From VAZQ01 sp035293945 (lineage in GTDB: Bacteria > Pseudomonadota > Alphaproteobacteria > Rhizobiales > Xanthobacteraceae), in assembly GCA_035293945.1 (NCBI GenBank), contig DATGLV010000008.1:1-64000 (forward strand): a stretch of 64,000 nt of DNA, read 5' to 3'. The position numbers and the translations under genes are program-made. Positions within the stretch are counted from its first letter, which is position 1. Every line of letters begins with the position of its first letter. The notes under the pieces were generated by a model. It worked only from the letters and a program-made list of their open reading frames with translations, searched no databases and was not told the DNA's origin. This document shows, one piece after another, positions 26,306-35,300 of this stretch.

Positions 26306-26902
26306 TCAGTTCGCCGGCTTCACAAAGAGGCCAACCATGCCGGCCGATCCCTTGGCATGGACGGGTGCGCCATTGTTCGGGGCGATCTTGTCGAGGACCT
26401 CAGGCCGGGTAAGACCGGGCGGGAGTTCCTTCGGGTCGAAGTCGGTCGCGACCAGGGTGAAAGTATAGTGATGCGGCTGAACGTTCGCCGGTGTGCACGG
26501 ACCGTTGTAGATGCCGGTGCCTTGGGTCGCCTTGCCGCCAACAAACTTGTCCGAGGGCTTGCTCAGATCGCCTTCGGCGAAGCTGGTGGTCGTGGGGGCG
26601 ATTCCGTAGATGACCATGTGATGGACGCCGGCGCCGCCGCGGCCTTCCGGATCTTCCATCAGGAACACGAAGCTTTTGGTGCCTTCCGGCGTGCCGGTCC
26701 AGGAGAACTGCGGCGAAACGTTCTCGCCGACGCAGTTCGGGTTGTTGCCGGAGGTGTTGGCATTGGCGGCCTTCTTGGGCAGCATCGTGCCATCCTTGAA
26801 GGTGGTCGAGGACAACGAGAACACGTCGGCCGCAAAGGCCGGCGCGACACACCAGGATGCCAGCGCGATGCCGCCGGCCAACAATAAGCTACGCTTCAAC
26901 AT
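26306..26902 (-). CDS. Exported PEBP / YbhB-YbcL family protein
   Basis: The start at 26902 has a GGGAGAG ribosome site and gives 198 residues with a signal peptide (ends APAFAADVF). The mature protein carries the phosphatidylethanolamine-binding-protein motifs FSWTGTPEGTKSFVFLMEDPE and GVHHMVIYGI. An internal insertion with TGIYNGPCTPANVQPHHYTF is normal for the family. Members bind small anionic ligands; the function in bacteria is mostly unknown. It lies downstream of ilvC but has its own terminator. Confidence 0.87.
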   Translation of the reverse strand: MLKRSLLLAGGIALASWCVAPAFAADVFSLSSTTFKDGTMLPKKAANANTSGNNPNCVGENVSPQFSWTGTPEGTKSFVFLMEDPEGRGGAGVHHMVIYGIAPTTTSFAEGDLSKPSDKFVGGKATQGTGIYNGPCTPANVQPHHYTFTLVATDFDPKELPPGLTRPEVLDKIAPNNGAPVHAKGSAGMVGLFVKPAN

Positions 26903-27093
26903 GACGTCTCTCCCTTTGGGTTGTTGCAACGGAAGGCAGTGGGTGGCCGCGAGTGTAGCCGGTGCGGGGGCTAGATCAAGGTGGCCACAGGCGCAAATAT
27001 CGACGCCTTTGGCCGCCGCAACGATGCTGGTCCTTGCTCGATTGTCGATCGCTCGAGCTGCTTGATCGAACCGCCGGCCGCCCGGGGCTTTGA

Positions 27094-28113
27094 TCAGTTC
27101 CGGCTGCGGTCGACCATGGCTCTTTGTTTGATCCACGGCATCATGTCGCGCAGCTTGGCGCCGATCTCCTCGATCGGATGCGCCGCATTCTTGGCGCGCA
27201 TCGCCTTGAATGAGGTCTGGTTGACGCGGTTCTCCAGCATCCAGTCCTTGACGAACTTGCCGGACTGGATATCGGCAAGAATCTGCTTCATCTCGGCCTT
27301 GGTCTCTCGCGTCACCACGCGCGGGCCCGAGACGTATTGGCCGTATTCAGCGGTGTTGGACACCGAGTAATCCATCGTGGCGATGCCGCCCTCGTAGATG
27401 AGATCGACAATCAGCTTCACCTCGTGCACGCACTCGAAATAGGCCATTTCCGGCGCGTAGCCGGCCTCGACCAGGGTCTCGTAGCCGGCCTTCATCAATT
27501 CGACCAAGCCGCCGCACAATACCGATTGCTCGCCGAACAGATCGGTCTCGCATTCCTCTCGGAAGGTTGTCTCGATGATGCCGGCGCGGCCGCCGCCGAT
27601 GGCCGAACCGTACGACAAAGTGAGATCATGGGCATTGCCGGATACATCACGATGCACCGCCATGAGCACCGGCACGCCGGCGCCGCGCTGATATTCCGCC
27701 CGTACCGTGTGACCGGGCCCCTTCGGGGCGATCATCATCACGTCAAGGTCGGCGCGCGGCTCGATCAGGTTGAAGTGGATGTTGAGGCCGTGCGCAAACA
27801 TGAGCGCCGCCCCCTGCTTCATGTTGGGGGCGAGGTGCTCGCGGTAGATGTCGCCCTGCAGCTCGTCCGGCGTGAGCATCATCATCACGTCGGCCCATTT
27901 GGCGGCCTCGGCCACCTCCATGACCTTGAGCTTCTCGCCTTCCGCCTTCTTCACCCCGGCTGAGCCCTTGCGCAGCGCCACCGCCACGTCCTTGACGCCG
28001 GAATCGCGCAGGTTGAGCGCATGGGCATGGCCCTGGCTGCCGTAGCCGATGATCACCACCTTCTTGCCCTTGATCAGGTTCAGGTCGGCGTCGCGGTCGT
28101 AGTAAACGCGCAT
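27094..28113 (-). CDS. ilvC: Ketol-acid reductoisomerase IlvC (class I)
   Basis: The 339-residue NADPH enzyme rearranges and reduces acetolactate and acetohydroxybutyrate, step two of valine/isoleucine synthesis. The cofactor motif is GYGSQGHAHALNLRDSG (residues 24-40), and the metal-site region holds APKGPGHTVR and ETDLFGEQ. The length matches class I (short) enzymes. It follows ilvH on the same strand after a 180-bp gap with a repeat. Confidence 0.96.
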   Translation of the reverse strand: MRVYYDRDADLNLIKGKKVVIIGYGSQGHAHALNLRDSGVKDVAVALRKGSAGVKKAEGEKLKVMEVAEAAKWADVMMMLTPDELQGDIYREHLAPNMKQGAALMFAHGLNIHFNLIEPRADLDVMMIAPKGPGHTVRAEYQRGAGVPVLMAVHRDVSGNAHDLTLSYGSAIGGGRAGIIETTFREECETDLFGEQSVLCGGLVELMKAGYETLVEAGYAPEMAYFECVHEVKLIVDLIYEGGIATMDYSVSNTAEYGQYVSGPRVVTRETKAEMKQILADIQSGKFVKDWMLENRVNQTSFKAMRAKNAAHPIEEIGAKLRDMMPWIKQRAMVDRSRN

Positions 28114-28171
28114 AGTTTTTTACCTCTTGCTCGGCATGCCTTTTGCCGTCGATTGCCATCTTAAGATTGGC

Positions 28172-28213
28172 GCATGTTCTTATCGGAAAACCGGTATGCC
28201 CTTTTCCGGAACA
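28172..28213. repeat. Dispersed palindrome upstream of ilvC
   Basis: It contains TTATCGGAAAACCGGTAT and CTTTTCCGGAACA, nearly identical to the element at 57126-57170. Repeats of this type are common in Rhizobiales. Confidence 0.75.
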
Positions 28214-28292
28214 AACGCTAGCCCGGCGGAAGCGGGAGCCGCGCTGCTTGTAGTTTCTCGGCGCGGTCCGCACAAGGCGTCGCCGAGATGGG

Positions 28293-28829
28293 TTACATGG
28301 CCTCGGGCCCGCGGGCGATGGCGACGACCCCGGTGCGGGAGACCTCGACCAGCCCGAGCGGCAGCATCAGGGCGATGAAGCTCTCGATCTTGTCGGTGGC
28401 GCCCGTGATCTCGAACACGAAGCTCTCGATGGAGGCATCGATGACACGAGCCCGGAACGCATCGGCGAGCCGCAAGGCCTCAACCCGGTTCTCACCCTGG
28501 CCGCGCACCTTGACCATGGCGAGCTCGCGCTGGATCGAAGGGCCGGCGACCGTCATGTCGATAACGCGGTGCACCGGCACCAGCCGATCCAGCTGGTTCT
28601 TGATCTGCTCAATCACCATCGGGGTGCCGCGCGTCACGATGGTGATGCGCGAGAGGTGCTTCTCGTGCTCGGTCTCCGACACGGTCAGCGAGTCGATATT
28701 GTAGCCGCGCCCGGAGAACAGGCCGATGACGCGCGCGAGCACGCCCGGCTCGTTGTCGACGATCACCGAAAGCGTGCGGGTCTCGATGCTTTGCGAGGTG
28801 GTCGCGGCGGGATAATGAGTGGTGTTCAC
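28293..28829 (-). CDS. ilvH: Acetolactate synthase small subunit IlvH
   Basis: The 178-residue regulatory subunit has an N-terminal ACT domain (LSVIVDNEPGVLARVIGLFSGRGYNI) that binds valine and a C-terminal activation domain. I start at the GTG at 28829 with AAGG upstream. The open frame beyond it runs into the palindromic repeat of the ilvI-ilvH gap and is not coding. It gives feedback control and full activity to IlvI. Confidence 0.93.
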   Translation of the reverse strand: MNTTHYPAATTSQSIETRTLSVIVDNEPGVLARVIGLFSGRGYNIDSLTVSETEHEKHLSRITIVTRGTPMVIEQIKNQLDRLVPVHRVIDMTVAGPSIQRELAMVKVRGQGENRVEALRLADAFRARVIDASIESFVFEITGATDKIESFIALMLPLGLVEVSRTGVVAIARGPEAM

Positions 28830-28843
28830 GGAACAGCTGCCTT

Positions 28844-28915
28844 GTAGCCCACATGGAGCGCAGCGCAATGCGGGGCCTGGGAAACCCGGGTTACGCTTCG
28901 CTCCACCCGGGCTAC
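28844..28915. repeat. Hairpin repeat between ilvI and ilvH
   Basis: GTAGCCC...TGGAGCG and CGCTCCA...GGGCTAC form the two arms of a long imperfect hairpin, a type common in Bradyrhizobium-like genomes. It fills almost the whole gap inside the ilvIH operon, so it may shape the subunit ratio. Confidence 0.75.
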
Positions 28916-28926
28916 AGTCCTTAAGC

Positions 28927-30687
28927 TCAGACCAACATCTTGCCTTCCTCGGTGACCGCGTCCTCGATCTTGACCGCTGCGTCACCCAGCAGCATCTCGT
29001 TGTGGGCGCGGCCGGAGGGAATCATCGGGAAGCAGTTCTCGTTCGGATCGACCACGCAATCGAAGATCACCGGACGGTCCACGCCGATCATCTCGCGAAT
29101 CGCATCGTCGAGGTCGGCGGGGTTCTCGCAGCGCAGCCCCACCGCGTGATAGGCCTCGGCCAGCTTCACGAAATCGGGCAGCGCATCCATGTAGCTCTCC
29201 GAATAACGTCCGCCGTGCAGCAATTCCTGCCATTGGCGCACCATGCCCATGTATTTGTTGTTGATGATGAATATCTTTACCGGCAGCCGGTGCTGCACCG
29301 CAGTCGACATTTCCTGCATGTTCATCAAGATCGAGGCTTCGCCCGCGATGTCGATCACAAGCGAGCCGGGGTGTGCGCGCTGCACGCCGATCGCCGCCGG
29401 CAGCCCGTAACCCATGGTGCCGAGCCCGCCCGAGGTCATCCAGCGATTGGGCTCCTCGAACTTGTAGAACTGCGCCGCCCACATCTGATGCTGGCCGACC
29501 TCGGTGGTGATGTAGACGTCGCGGTCGTGCGTCAGCGCATAGAGGCGCTCGATCGCGTATTGCGGCTTGATGACCGAGCTCGAAGGCGTATAGGCAAGCG
29601 ACTTGCGCGCACGCCAGCCATCGATCTGCCTCCACCAGGCGGCGAGCGGCTTGCCATCCGCCGACGCCGGGCCGGCGCGCCATAAGCTCAGCATCTCGCC
29701 GAGCACGTTGGCGCAGTCGCCGACGATCGCCAGGTCGACCTTGACGTTCTTGTTGATCGAGGACGGGTCGATATCGACATGGATCTTGGTCGAGCCCGGC
29801 GAGAAGGCGTCGAGCCGCCCGGTGATGCGGTCATCGAAGCGGGCCCCGATGCAGATCATCAGGTCGCAATCGTGCATCGCGAGGTTCGCCTCGTAGGTAC
29901 CGTGCATGCCGAGCATCCCGAGCCATTGCGGATCGGAGGCCGCGTAGGCGCCGAGCCCCATCAGGGTCGAGGTGATCGGAAAGCCGGTGAGCTTGACCAA
30001 CTCGCGCAACTGGCGGCTCGCCGCGGGACCGGAATTGATCACGCCGCCGCCGGTATAGAAGATCGGCCGCTTCGCCCGCCGCATCAGCTCGACCGCGCTC
30101 TTGATCTTGGCCGGGTCGCCCTTGATCCGCGGCTTGTAGGTCTTGTGCTCGACATTACGCGGCCCGTGATAGAAGCCCTTGGCGAACTGCACGTCCTTCG
30201 GAATGTCGACTACGACCGGACCGGGTCGGCCGTGCGCGGCGACATAGAAAGCCTCATGCAGCACGCGCGACAGGTCGGCGACATTCTTCACCAGGTAGTT
30301 GTGCTTGGTGCACGGCCGCGTGATGCCGACCGTGTCGCATTCCTGGAATGCGTCGTTGCCGATGAGATGGGTGGGAACTTGCCCGGTGAGAACGACCAGC
30401 GGGATCGAATCCATCAGCGCGTCGGCAAGGCCGGTGACCGCATTGGTGGCGCCCGGGCCGGATGTCACCAGGACGCACCCGACCTTGCCGGTCGAGCGGG
30501 CATAGCCCTCCGCGGCATGCACGGCGCCCTGCTCGTGCCGCACCAGCACATGGCGCAGCTTGTCCTGCTGGAACAGCGCGTCATAGATCGGCAGCACCGC
30601 TCCGCCCGGATATCCGAAAACGTCGCGAACCCCCTGATCGATCAACGCCTCGATCACGATCTCGGCGCCGGTTATTTCCTTCGTCAT
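28927..30687 (-). CDS. ilvI: Acetolactate synthase large subunit IlvI/IlvB
   Basis: The 586-residue ThDP/FAD enzyme makes acetolactate from pyruvate. The catalytic glutamate is in LVRHEQGAVHAAEGYARS, the middle FAD domain holds MLGMHGTYEANLAM, and the ThDP end has FIINNKYMGMVRQWQ. The Mg motif reads AGEAS, where most enzymes have GDA or GDG: the aspartate ligand is a glutamate. It is controlled by an upstream Val/Leu-rich leader with a clear terminator. Confidence 0.95.
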   Translation of the reverse strand: MTKEITGAEIVIEALIDQGVRDVFGYPGGAVLPIYDALFQQDKLRHVLVRHEQGAVHAAEGYARSTGKVGCVLVTSGPGATNAVTGLADALMDSIPLVVLTGQVPTHLIGNDAFQECDTVGITRPCTKHNYLVKNVADLSRVLHEAFYVAAHGRPGPVVVDIPKDVQFAKGFYHGPRNVEHKTYKPRIKGDPAKIKSAVELMRRAKRPIFYTGGGVINSGPAASRQLRELVKLTGFPITSTLMGLGAYAASDPQWLGMLGMHGTYEANLAMHDCDLMICIGARFDDRITGRLDAFSPGSTKIHVDIDPSSINKNVKVDLAIVGDCANVLGEMLSLWRAGPASADGKPLAAWWRQIDGWRARKSLAYTPSSSVIKPQYAIERLYALTHDRDVYITTEVGQHQMWAAQFYKFEEPNRWMTSGGLGTMGYGLPAAIGVQRAHPGSLVIDIAGEASILMNMQEMSTAVQHRLPVKIFIINNKYMGMVRQWQELLHGGRYSESYMDALPDFVKLAEAYHAVGLRCENPADLDDAIREMIGVDRPVIFDCVVDPNENCFPMIPSGRAHNEMLLGDAAVKIEDAVTEEGKMLV

Positions 30688-30752
30688 CGTTCGCTCCTGC
30701 TACTCACCTTCGCGTGGCACTTTGGTCTACCGCTCCGGATGGGCTTGGAATC

Positions 30753-30776
30753 AAAAAGGGGCTCGAAAGCCCCTTT
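30753..30776 (-). terminator. ilvI attenuator (intrinsic terminator)
   Basis: On the minus strand AAAGGGGCT, TTCG-type loop and AGCCCCTTTTT form a strong intrinsic terminator between the leader peptide and ilvI. With the leader ORF just upstream it is the terminator form of an attenuator. Confidence 0.88.
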
Positions 30777-30803
30777 GCGCACCGCCGGCTCGTTGAGTTG
30801 CTG

Positions 30804-30875
30804 CTAGCAACCCCCGGCGATGCGCCCTCCTACGAGCACCACGACCATCTGCGAAATAAAGTTGCGCATTTCCAT
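30804..30875 (-). CDS. ilvI leader peptide
   Basis: The 23-codon ORF starts MEMRNFISQM, continues VVVLVGG and ends RIAGGC with TAG. Five successive Val/Leu codons (GTC GTG GTG CTC GTA) and flanking Ile codons make it a sensor of branched-chain aminoacyl-tRNA. The stop is followed after 27 bases by the attenuator hairpin, and ilvI begins 117 bases later. The ribosome site is weak. Confidence 0.8.
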   Translation of the reverse strand: MEMRNFISQMVVVLVGGRIAGGC

Positions 30876-30926
30876 TTCTGACCGCCATTTCGTTGCGCGG
30901 GCTTATACGGCCAACAGGCCCAGTGG

Positions 30927-31844
30927 TCAAGCCGGAATCCGCGTGATTTCGCGCAAAATCAGCGCCTCTGCGTCCTGTGGATCGGCCCATGACCAATCCG
31001 GCATGCGGTTACGGAACCATGTGGCCTGCCGCTTGGTATAGCGCCAGGTATCCCGCACCCCGCCGGCGGCTGCCTCGTCGAGACTGATCTCGCCCTTGAG
31101 GTGGCGGATCAGCCAAGGCACCCCATGCGCCTTCATGGCGGGAAGCGACGGGTCAAGCTGCCGGGCCGCCAAAGCCTGCACCTCCTCGATTGCACCGGTT
31201 GCCAGCATCGTGGCAAAGCGGCTCTCGATCCGCCGCCTGAGCTCGGTGCGTTCGGCCCGCAGAAAGACTTTGACCGCATGCGCAGGATCCAGGACCGGAG
31301 CCTGTGTTTGTGCATGCCACTCCGACAGCGAACGACCCGTCGCCAGCACCACCTCGAGCGCACGCGTCACCCGTGAACGGTCGCCGGGCAACAACCGCTC
31401 TGCCATGGCGGGATCGATGCCGCCAAGCTCGGCGTGGAGCGCGGCCGCACCCTTGGCCTTAAGACGCGCTCTGACCGCGGCGCGAACATCCTCGGCAATC
31501 GGCGGGACCGCCGCGATCCCTTTGGTCAAGGTCTCGAAATAAAGGCCCGTGCCGCCGACCACGATCGGCATCCGGGCGTCGCGTGCCCCCACCGCCAACG
31601 CAGCAGCCGCCTCCACACACCACGCACCAGTCGAGTAAGGCGCACCTGCATCAACGTGGCCGTACAAGAGGTGTGGCACACGCGCCTCATCGGCCGCGCT
31701 CGGGCGCGCGGTGATCACCCGCAGGTCGCGATAGACCTGCATGGAATCGGCGTTGATGACGACCCCGCCGAGTTTCTCGGCGAGCGCCAGCGCCAGCGCC
31801 GACTTGCCGCTTGCGGTCGGCCCCGCGATGAGGATTGCTGGCAA
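30927..31844 (-). CDS. miaA: tRNA dimethylallyltransferase MiaA
   Basis: The enzyme isoprenylates A37 of tRNAs that read UNN codons. P-loop AGPTASGKS lies at the very start; INADSMQVYRDL, VGGTGLYFETL and DRSRVTRALEV are standard motifs. I propose the TTG at 31844 (305 residues, GAGAGA upstream), since the only ATG (31943) adds 33 unconserved residues. The end leads into the ilvI leader on the same strand. This neighbour order is usual in Rhizobiales. Confidence 0.9.
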   Translation of the reverse strand: MPAILIAGPTASGKSALALALAEKLGGVVINADSMQVYRDLRVITARPSAADEARVPHLLYGHVDAGAPYSTGAWCVEAAAALAVGARDARMPIVVGGTGLYFETLTKGIAAVPPIAEDVRAAVRARLKAKGAAALHAELGGIDPAMAERLLPGDRSRVTRALEVVLATGRSLSEWHAQTQAPVLDPAHAVKVFLRAERTELRRRIESRFATMLATGAIEEVQALAARQLDPSLPAMKAHGVPWLIRHLKGEISLDEAAAGGVRDTWRYTKRQATWFRNRMPDWSWADPQDAEALILREITRIPA

Positions 31845-32020
31845 TGCGTGTCTCTCAACCGGATGGCCGGAAGCACATCTGCTGCCCAGCGCAATTGCGA
31901 CAGAATGTCGGCTGCTACGCCGGAAGCCGCAAGGGTTGGGCACAGCGCTCGGAGCATTTCACACGGAGACGAATTGTTGCCGCCCCAGTCGGCGCCCGCT
32001 ATAGCGAGGCGCAACTTGGA

Positions 32021-33307
32021 ATGGACTCTGTGCATTTTTCGGAGACTCTGTTGACGCTCATTCAGCCTTTCCGCGCGCTACGTCCGGCGCCCGGCCGTGC
32101 CGCCGAAGTCCTCGCGCCCCCCTATGATGTGCTTTCGAGCGCCGAGGCGCGCCAGCGCGCCAAGGGAAAGCCTTGGAGCTTTTTGCATATTTCAAAGCCG
32201 GAGATCGATCTCGACCCTGCGCTCGATCCGCATGATCCATCGGTCTATGCCAAGGGTGCGGAAAATCTCGCGCATATGACCAAAGCCGGCGTGCTGATCC
32301 GCGATTCGAAGGCCTGCTACTACGTGTACCGGCTGACCTGGCGCGGCCATTCGCAGACCGGGTTTGCAGTCGCTGCGTCGCTTGCGGACTACGCCAGCAA
32401 CCGCATCCGCAAGCATGAGCTGACGACCCCGGTCAAGGAAGACGACCGGGTGCACCAGATCGAAGCCGTCAATGCGCAGACCGGCCCGGTCATGATCGCC
32501 TATCCGGCCGCCCCGGAGATCGACGCGATCTTGGCACGCACCGCCTCCGGCACGCCTGAGGTCGATGTCACCGCCGATGACGGCGTCCGCCATCAGATGT
32601 GGCCGTTGAGCGACGAAGCGGCCGTCGCGGCGCTGACGCGCGCTGCCGACGCACTGCCAGCGATCTACATCGCCGATGGGCATCACCGTTCCGCGGCCGC
32701 GCTGCGGGTCGCACAGGCACGCGGTGACCAGACCGGCGCGAAGAGCCAATTCCTCGCGGTGCTGTTCCCGCACCATGAGATGACCATCCTCGACTACAAT
32801 CGCTTGCTGCGTGATCTCAACGGCCGCACCGCAGAGCAGCTGCTTGCGGAATTGCGCCAGCGCTTCCTGGTCGCGGCTTCCAGCGAGCCTGTGCGGCCCG
32901 CCGCATCGACGGAGTTCGGCATGTTCGTCGCCGGCCGCTGGCATCGCCTGACGCTGCGCGATGAGCTCGCCCCTGCGGCCTCCCCTTCCCTCCCCCGCGA
33001 GCGGGACGGCGTGGATCCGATCGAGCGGCTGCCGATCACGATCTTGACCCGAAACGTCATTGAGCCACTGTTCGGCATCAAAGATCCGCGCACCGACAAG
33101 CGAATTGATTTCGTGGGCGGGGCGCGCGGCCTGGCCGAGCTCGAGAAGCGGGTTCTCTCTGGCGAGATGGCGGCGGCGTTCGCGCTTTACCCGACGCAGA
33201 TGCCCGACCTCATGGCGGTGGCTGACGCCGGCGGCATCATGCCGCCCAAATCCACCTGGTTCGAGCCGAAGCTCGCCGACGGGATGGTGAATTTGGTGCT
33301 GGACTAG
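32021..33307 (+). CDS. DUF1015 family protein
   Basis: The 428 residues carry DUF1015 landmarks: LIQPFRALRP and VLAPPYDVLS at the start, IYIADGHHRSAAALR in the middle and LYPTQMPDLMAVADAGGIMPPKSTWF at the end. A TTG at 32051 with CGGAGA upstream is an alternative start just before the conserved part. The function is unknown. Residues around SPSLPRERDGVDP look like a palindromic repeat inserted in frame. It is divergent from miaA. Confidence 0.88.
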   Translation: MDSVHFSETLLTLIQPFRALRPAPGRAAEVLAPPYDVLSSAEARQRAKGKPWSFLHISKPEIDLDPALDPHDPSVYAKGAENLAHMTKAGVLIRDSKACYYVYRLTWRGHSQTGFAVAASLADYASNRIRKHELTTPVKEDDRVHQIEAVNAQTGPVMIAYPAAPEIDAILARTASGTPEVDVTADDGVRHQMWPLSDEAAVAALTRAADALPAIYIADGHHRSAAALRVAQARGDQTGAKSQFLAVLFPHHEMTILDYNRLLRDLNGRTAEQLLAELRQRFLVAASSEPVRPAASTEFGMFVAGRWHRLTLRDELAPAASPSLPRERDGVDPIERLPITILTRNVIEPLFGIKDPRTDKRIDFVGGARGLAELEKRVLSGEMAAAFALYPTQMPDLMAVADAGGIMPPKSTWFEPKLADGMVNLVLD

Positions 33308-33333
33308 TGTCGTGACTCTGAGGCTTGCTTCAT

Positions 33334-33397
33334 CTTGTCCCGCGCTCGACCCGGGACCTTTCCAGGCAGAGTCCTGAGTTTGGAACGATCCCGAATC
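33334..33397. repeat. Dispersed inverted-repeat element, copy 2
   Basis: Its blocks CTTGTCCCG, GACCCGGGACC, TTCCAGGCAGAGTCCTGAG and TTGGAACGATCCCG follow in the same order as in the element at 12529-12608. It lacks the closing arm and is therefore decayed. Confidence 0.65.
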
Positions 33398-33438
33398 AAC
33401 GGCGCCGCAAGCGCTGCGCCGCGTCCGGAAAACAAATT

Positions 33439-33460
33439 CAGCTTAGCTTAGCTTAGCTTA
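33439..33460. repeat. Pentanucleotide tandem repeat (AGCTT)4
   Basis: Four exact AGCTT units plus AG stand between the converging DUF1015 and degP genes. It is the only simple tandem repeat of this kind that I saw in the window. Confidence 0.9.
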
Positions 33461-33507
33461 GCGATCCAAGCGTCGGAAACAGAACGCTACACACGAGCGA
33501 CAGGGCG

Positions 33508-33540
33508 AAAAAATCAGAGGCCGGGTTCACCGGCCTCTGA
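33508..33540 (-). terminator. degP operon terminator
   Basis: On the minus strand AGAGGCCGG and CCGGCCTCT pair around TGAA-type loop bases and are followed by GATTTTTTC. It stands about 35 bases after the degP stop. Confidence 0.88.
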
Positions 33541-33573
33541 CAATCCTATTTCAGCTCGATTAGCGCGAGCCGA

Positions 33574-35067
33574 CTATTTCAGGCTGAGCGCTATAAAGCG
33601 CAGATCGCCTGCAGGATTTGCCACCAGCAGCAAGGCCGACGGGCGGCCATCGCGCTTGAGCTTCTCGATCTTGGCCGAGAAGTCGTCGGCGCTCGCCACC
33701 GCCTCCTGCGCGACCTCCACGATAACGTCTCCAGGCGACAGATGCTGGCTGTTGGCCGCCGAATCGGCGTCCACGCCGACGATGACCACGCCCTTCACGC
33801 TATCCTTCACCTTGTACTTGGTGCGCAGCGCATCATCGAGAGTGGCGAGGTCGAGCCCGAGGGTCTTCTTGACCACCGGCTTCTGATCCGATTGGGCATC
33901 GGGCTTGGCGTCGGCCACCTGCTTCTCGCCATCCTCAAGGCGGCCGAGAACCACCGTCTTGGTCTCTTCCTGGCCCTTGCGGATGATCACGACGTCGACT
34001 GACTTGCCGACCGGGGTATCGGCCACTACGCGCGGCAAGTCGCGCATCTCTTTGATTTCCTTGCCGTCGAACTTGACGATCACATCACCGGCCTCGATAC
34101 CGGCCGGCTTGGCCGGTCCCTTGTCGTCGATGCCGGCGACCAGCGCGCCGTGCGGCGGCTTGATGTTGAGGCTCTCCGCGATCTCGTCGGTGACCAGCTG
34201 GATGCGCACGCCGAGCCAGCCGCGCCGGGTTTCGCCGAATTGCTTGAGCTGATCGATCACCGCCACCGCGGTCTTCGACGGCACCGAGAAGCCGATGCCG
34301 ATGGAGCCGCCTGAGGGCGAGATGATCGCGGTGTTGATGCCGACGACCTCACCGTCGAGGTTGAACAGCGGACCGCCGGAATTGCCGCGATTGATCGGCG
34401 CGTCGGTCTGAATGTAGTTGTCGTAGGGGCCGGAATTGATGTCGCGGTTGCGCGCCGAGACAATGCCGGCGGTGACAGTGCCGCCCAGGCTGAACGGATT
34501 GCCGATCGCGATCACCCATTCGCCCAACCGCAGCTTGTCGGAATCCCCGAACTTCACCGCCTTGAGCGGATGGTCGGTCGTCACCTTGAGCACCGCGAGA
34601 TCGACCTTGGTGTCCTTGCCGAGGAGCGTAGCCTTGAGACGGGTGCCGTCGTTGAGGATTACGGTGATCTCGTCGGCATCGGCAATCACGTGATTGTTGG
34701 TCACCACGATGCCGGACGTATCGATGATGAAGCCGGAACCAAGCGAGTTCACGCGACGCGGCGCCGGCGCGCTATTCTGGCCGCCGCCTTGGCCGCGGCG
34801 ATTGAAGAAATCGCGGAACAGCTCGTCGAGCTGTGGGTCATTCGGAATCTGTGGCAGCGGCCCGTTGTGCGCCTCGACATTCTGCGAAGTCGAGATGTTG
34901 ACAACCGAGTCGATGACCTGCTCGGCGACATCGGCAATTCCATCCGGACCGCGCGCCAGGGCTGGGCTGAGGAACGCGGGAAATACGAGCACCGCAGTGG
35001 CGGCCACAGCCAAAGCTGGACGGCGGGCCCGCCGGGCAAATTGCGCAAGAGTGCCGAGCATGGGCAT
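33574..35067 (-). CDS. degP: Periplasmic serine protease Do / DegP
   Basis: The 497-residue HtrA-family protease has a signal peptide (ends SPALARG), a trypsin-like domain with His in VTNNHVIADADEI, Asp in VDLAVLKV and Ser in NRGNSGGPLF, and two PDZ domains. It degrades or holds misfolded envelope proteins. The ATG at 35067 has AGGAG 7 bases upstream; the open frame to 35208 is rejected. It closes the hflK-hflC-DUF2065-degP group, the usual order in Rhizobiales. Confidence 0.94.
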   Translation of the reverse strand: MPMLGTLAQFARRARRPALAVAATAVLVFPAFLSPALARGPDGIADVAEQVIDSVVNISTSQNVEAHNGPLPQIPNDPQLDELFRDFFNRRGQGGGQNSAPAPRRVNSLGSGFIIDTSGIVVTNNHVIADADEITVILNDGTRLKATLLGKDTKVDLAVLKVTTDHPLKAVKFGDSDKLRLGEWVIAIGNPFSLGGTVTAGIVSARNRDINSGPYDNYIQTDAPINRGNSGGPLFNLDGEVVGINTAIISPSGGSIGIGFSVPSKTAVAVIDQLKQFGETRRGWLGVRIQLVTDEIAESLNIKPPHGALVAGIDDKGPAKPAGIEAGDVIVKFDGKEIKEMRDLPRVVADTPVGKSVDVVIIRKGQEETKTVVLGRLEDGEKQVADAKPDAQSDQKPVVKKTLGLDLATLDDALRTKYKVKDSVKGVVIVGVDADSAANSQHLSPGDVIVEVAQEAVASADDFSAKIEKLKRDGRPSALLLVANPAGDLRFIALSLK

Positions 35068-35300
35068 CGAAGCTCCTGGGGAGAATTGAGGTCGAGACAG
35101 TGCGCCTCTCCGACTGCGGACGCAAGGGCGGTCTCGAGACCCGACTCTAGCCCGGGGAATGGGGCGGAATTCGGGACCCGGGTACCTGTCGGGTACCTGC
35201 GGTCGCACGCGCGCGGCGTGATTCGCTGGAAGATCGCCGAAATCGCTTCAAGTCATAACTTGAAGCGATCGAGGAACCCGAGGAGTGCCGCCACCCCCGT

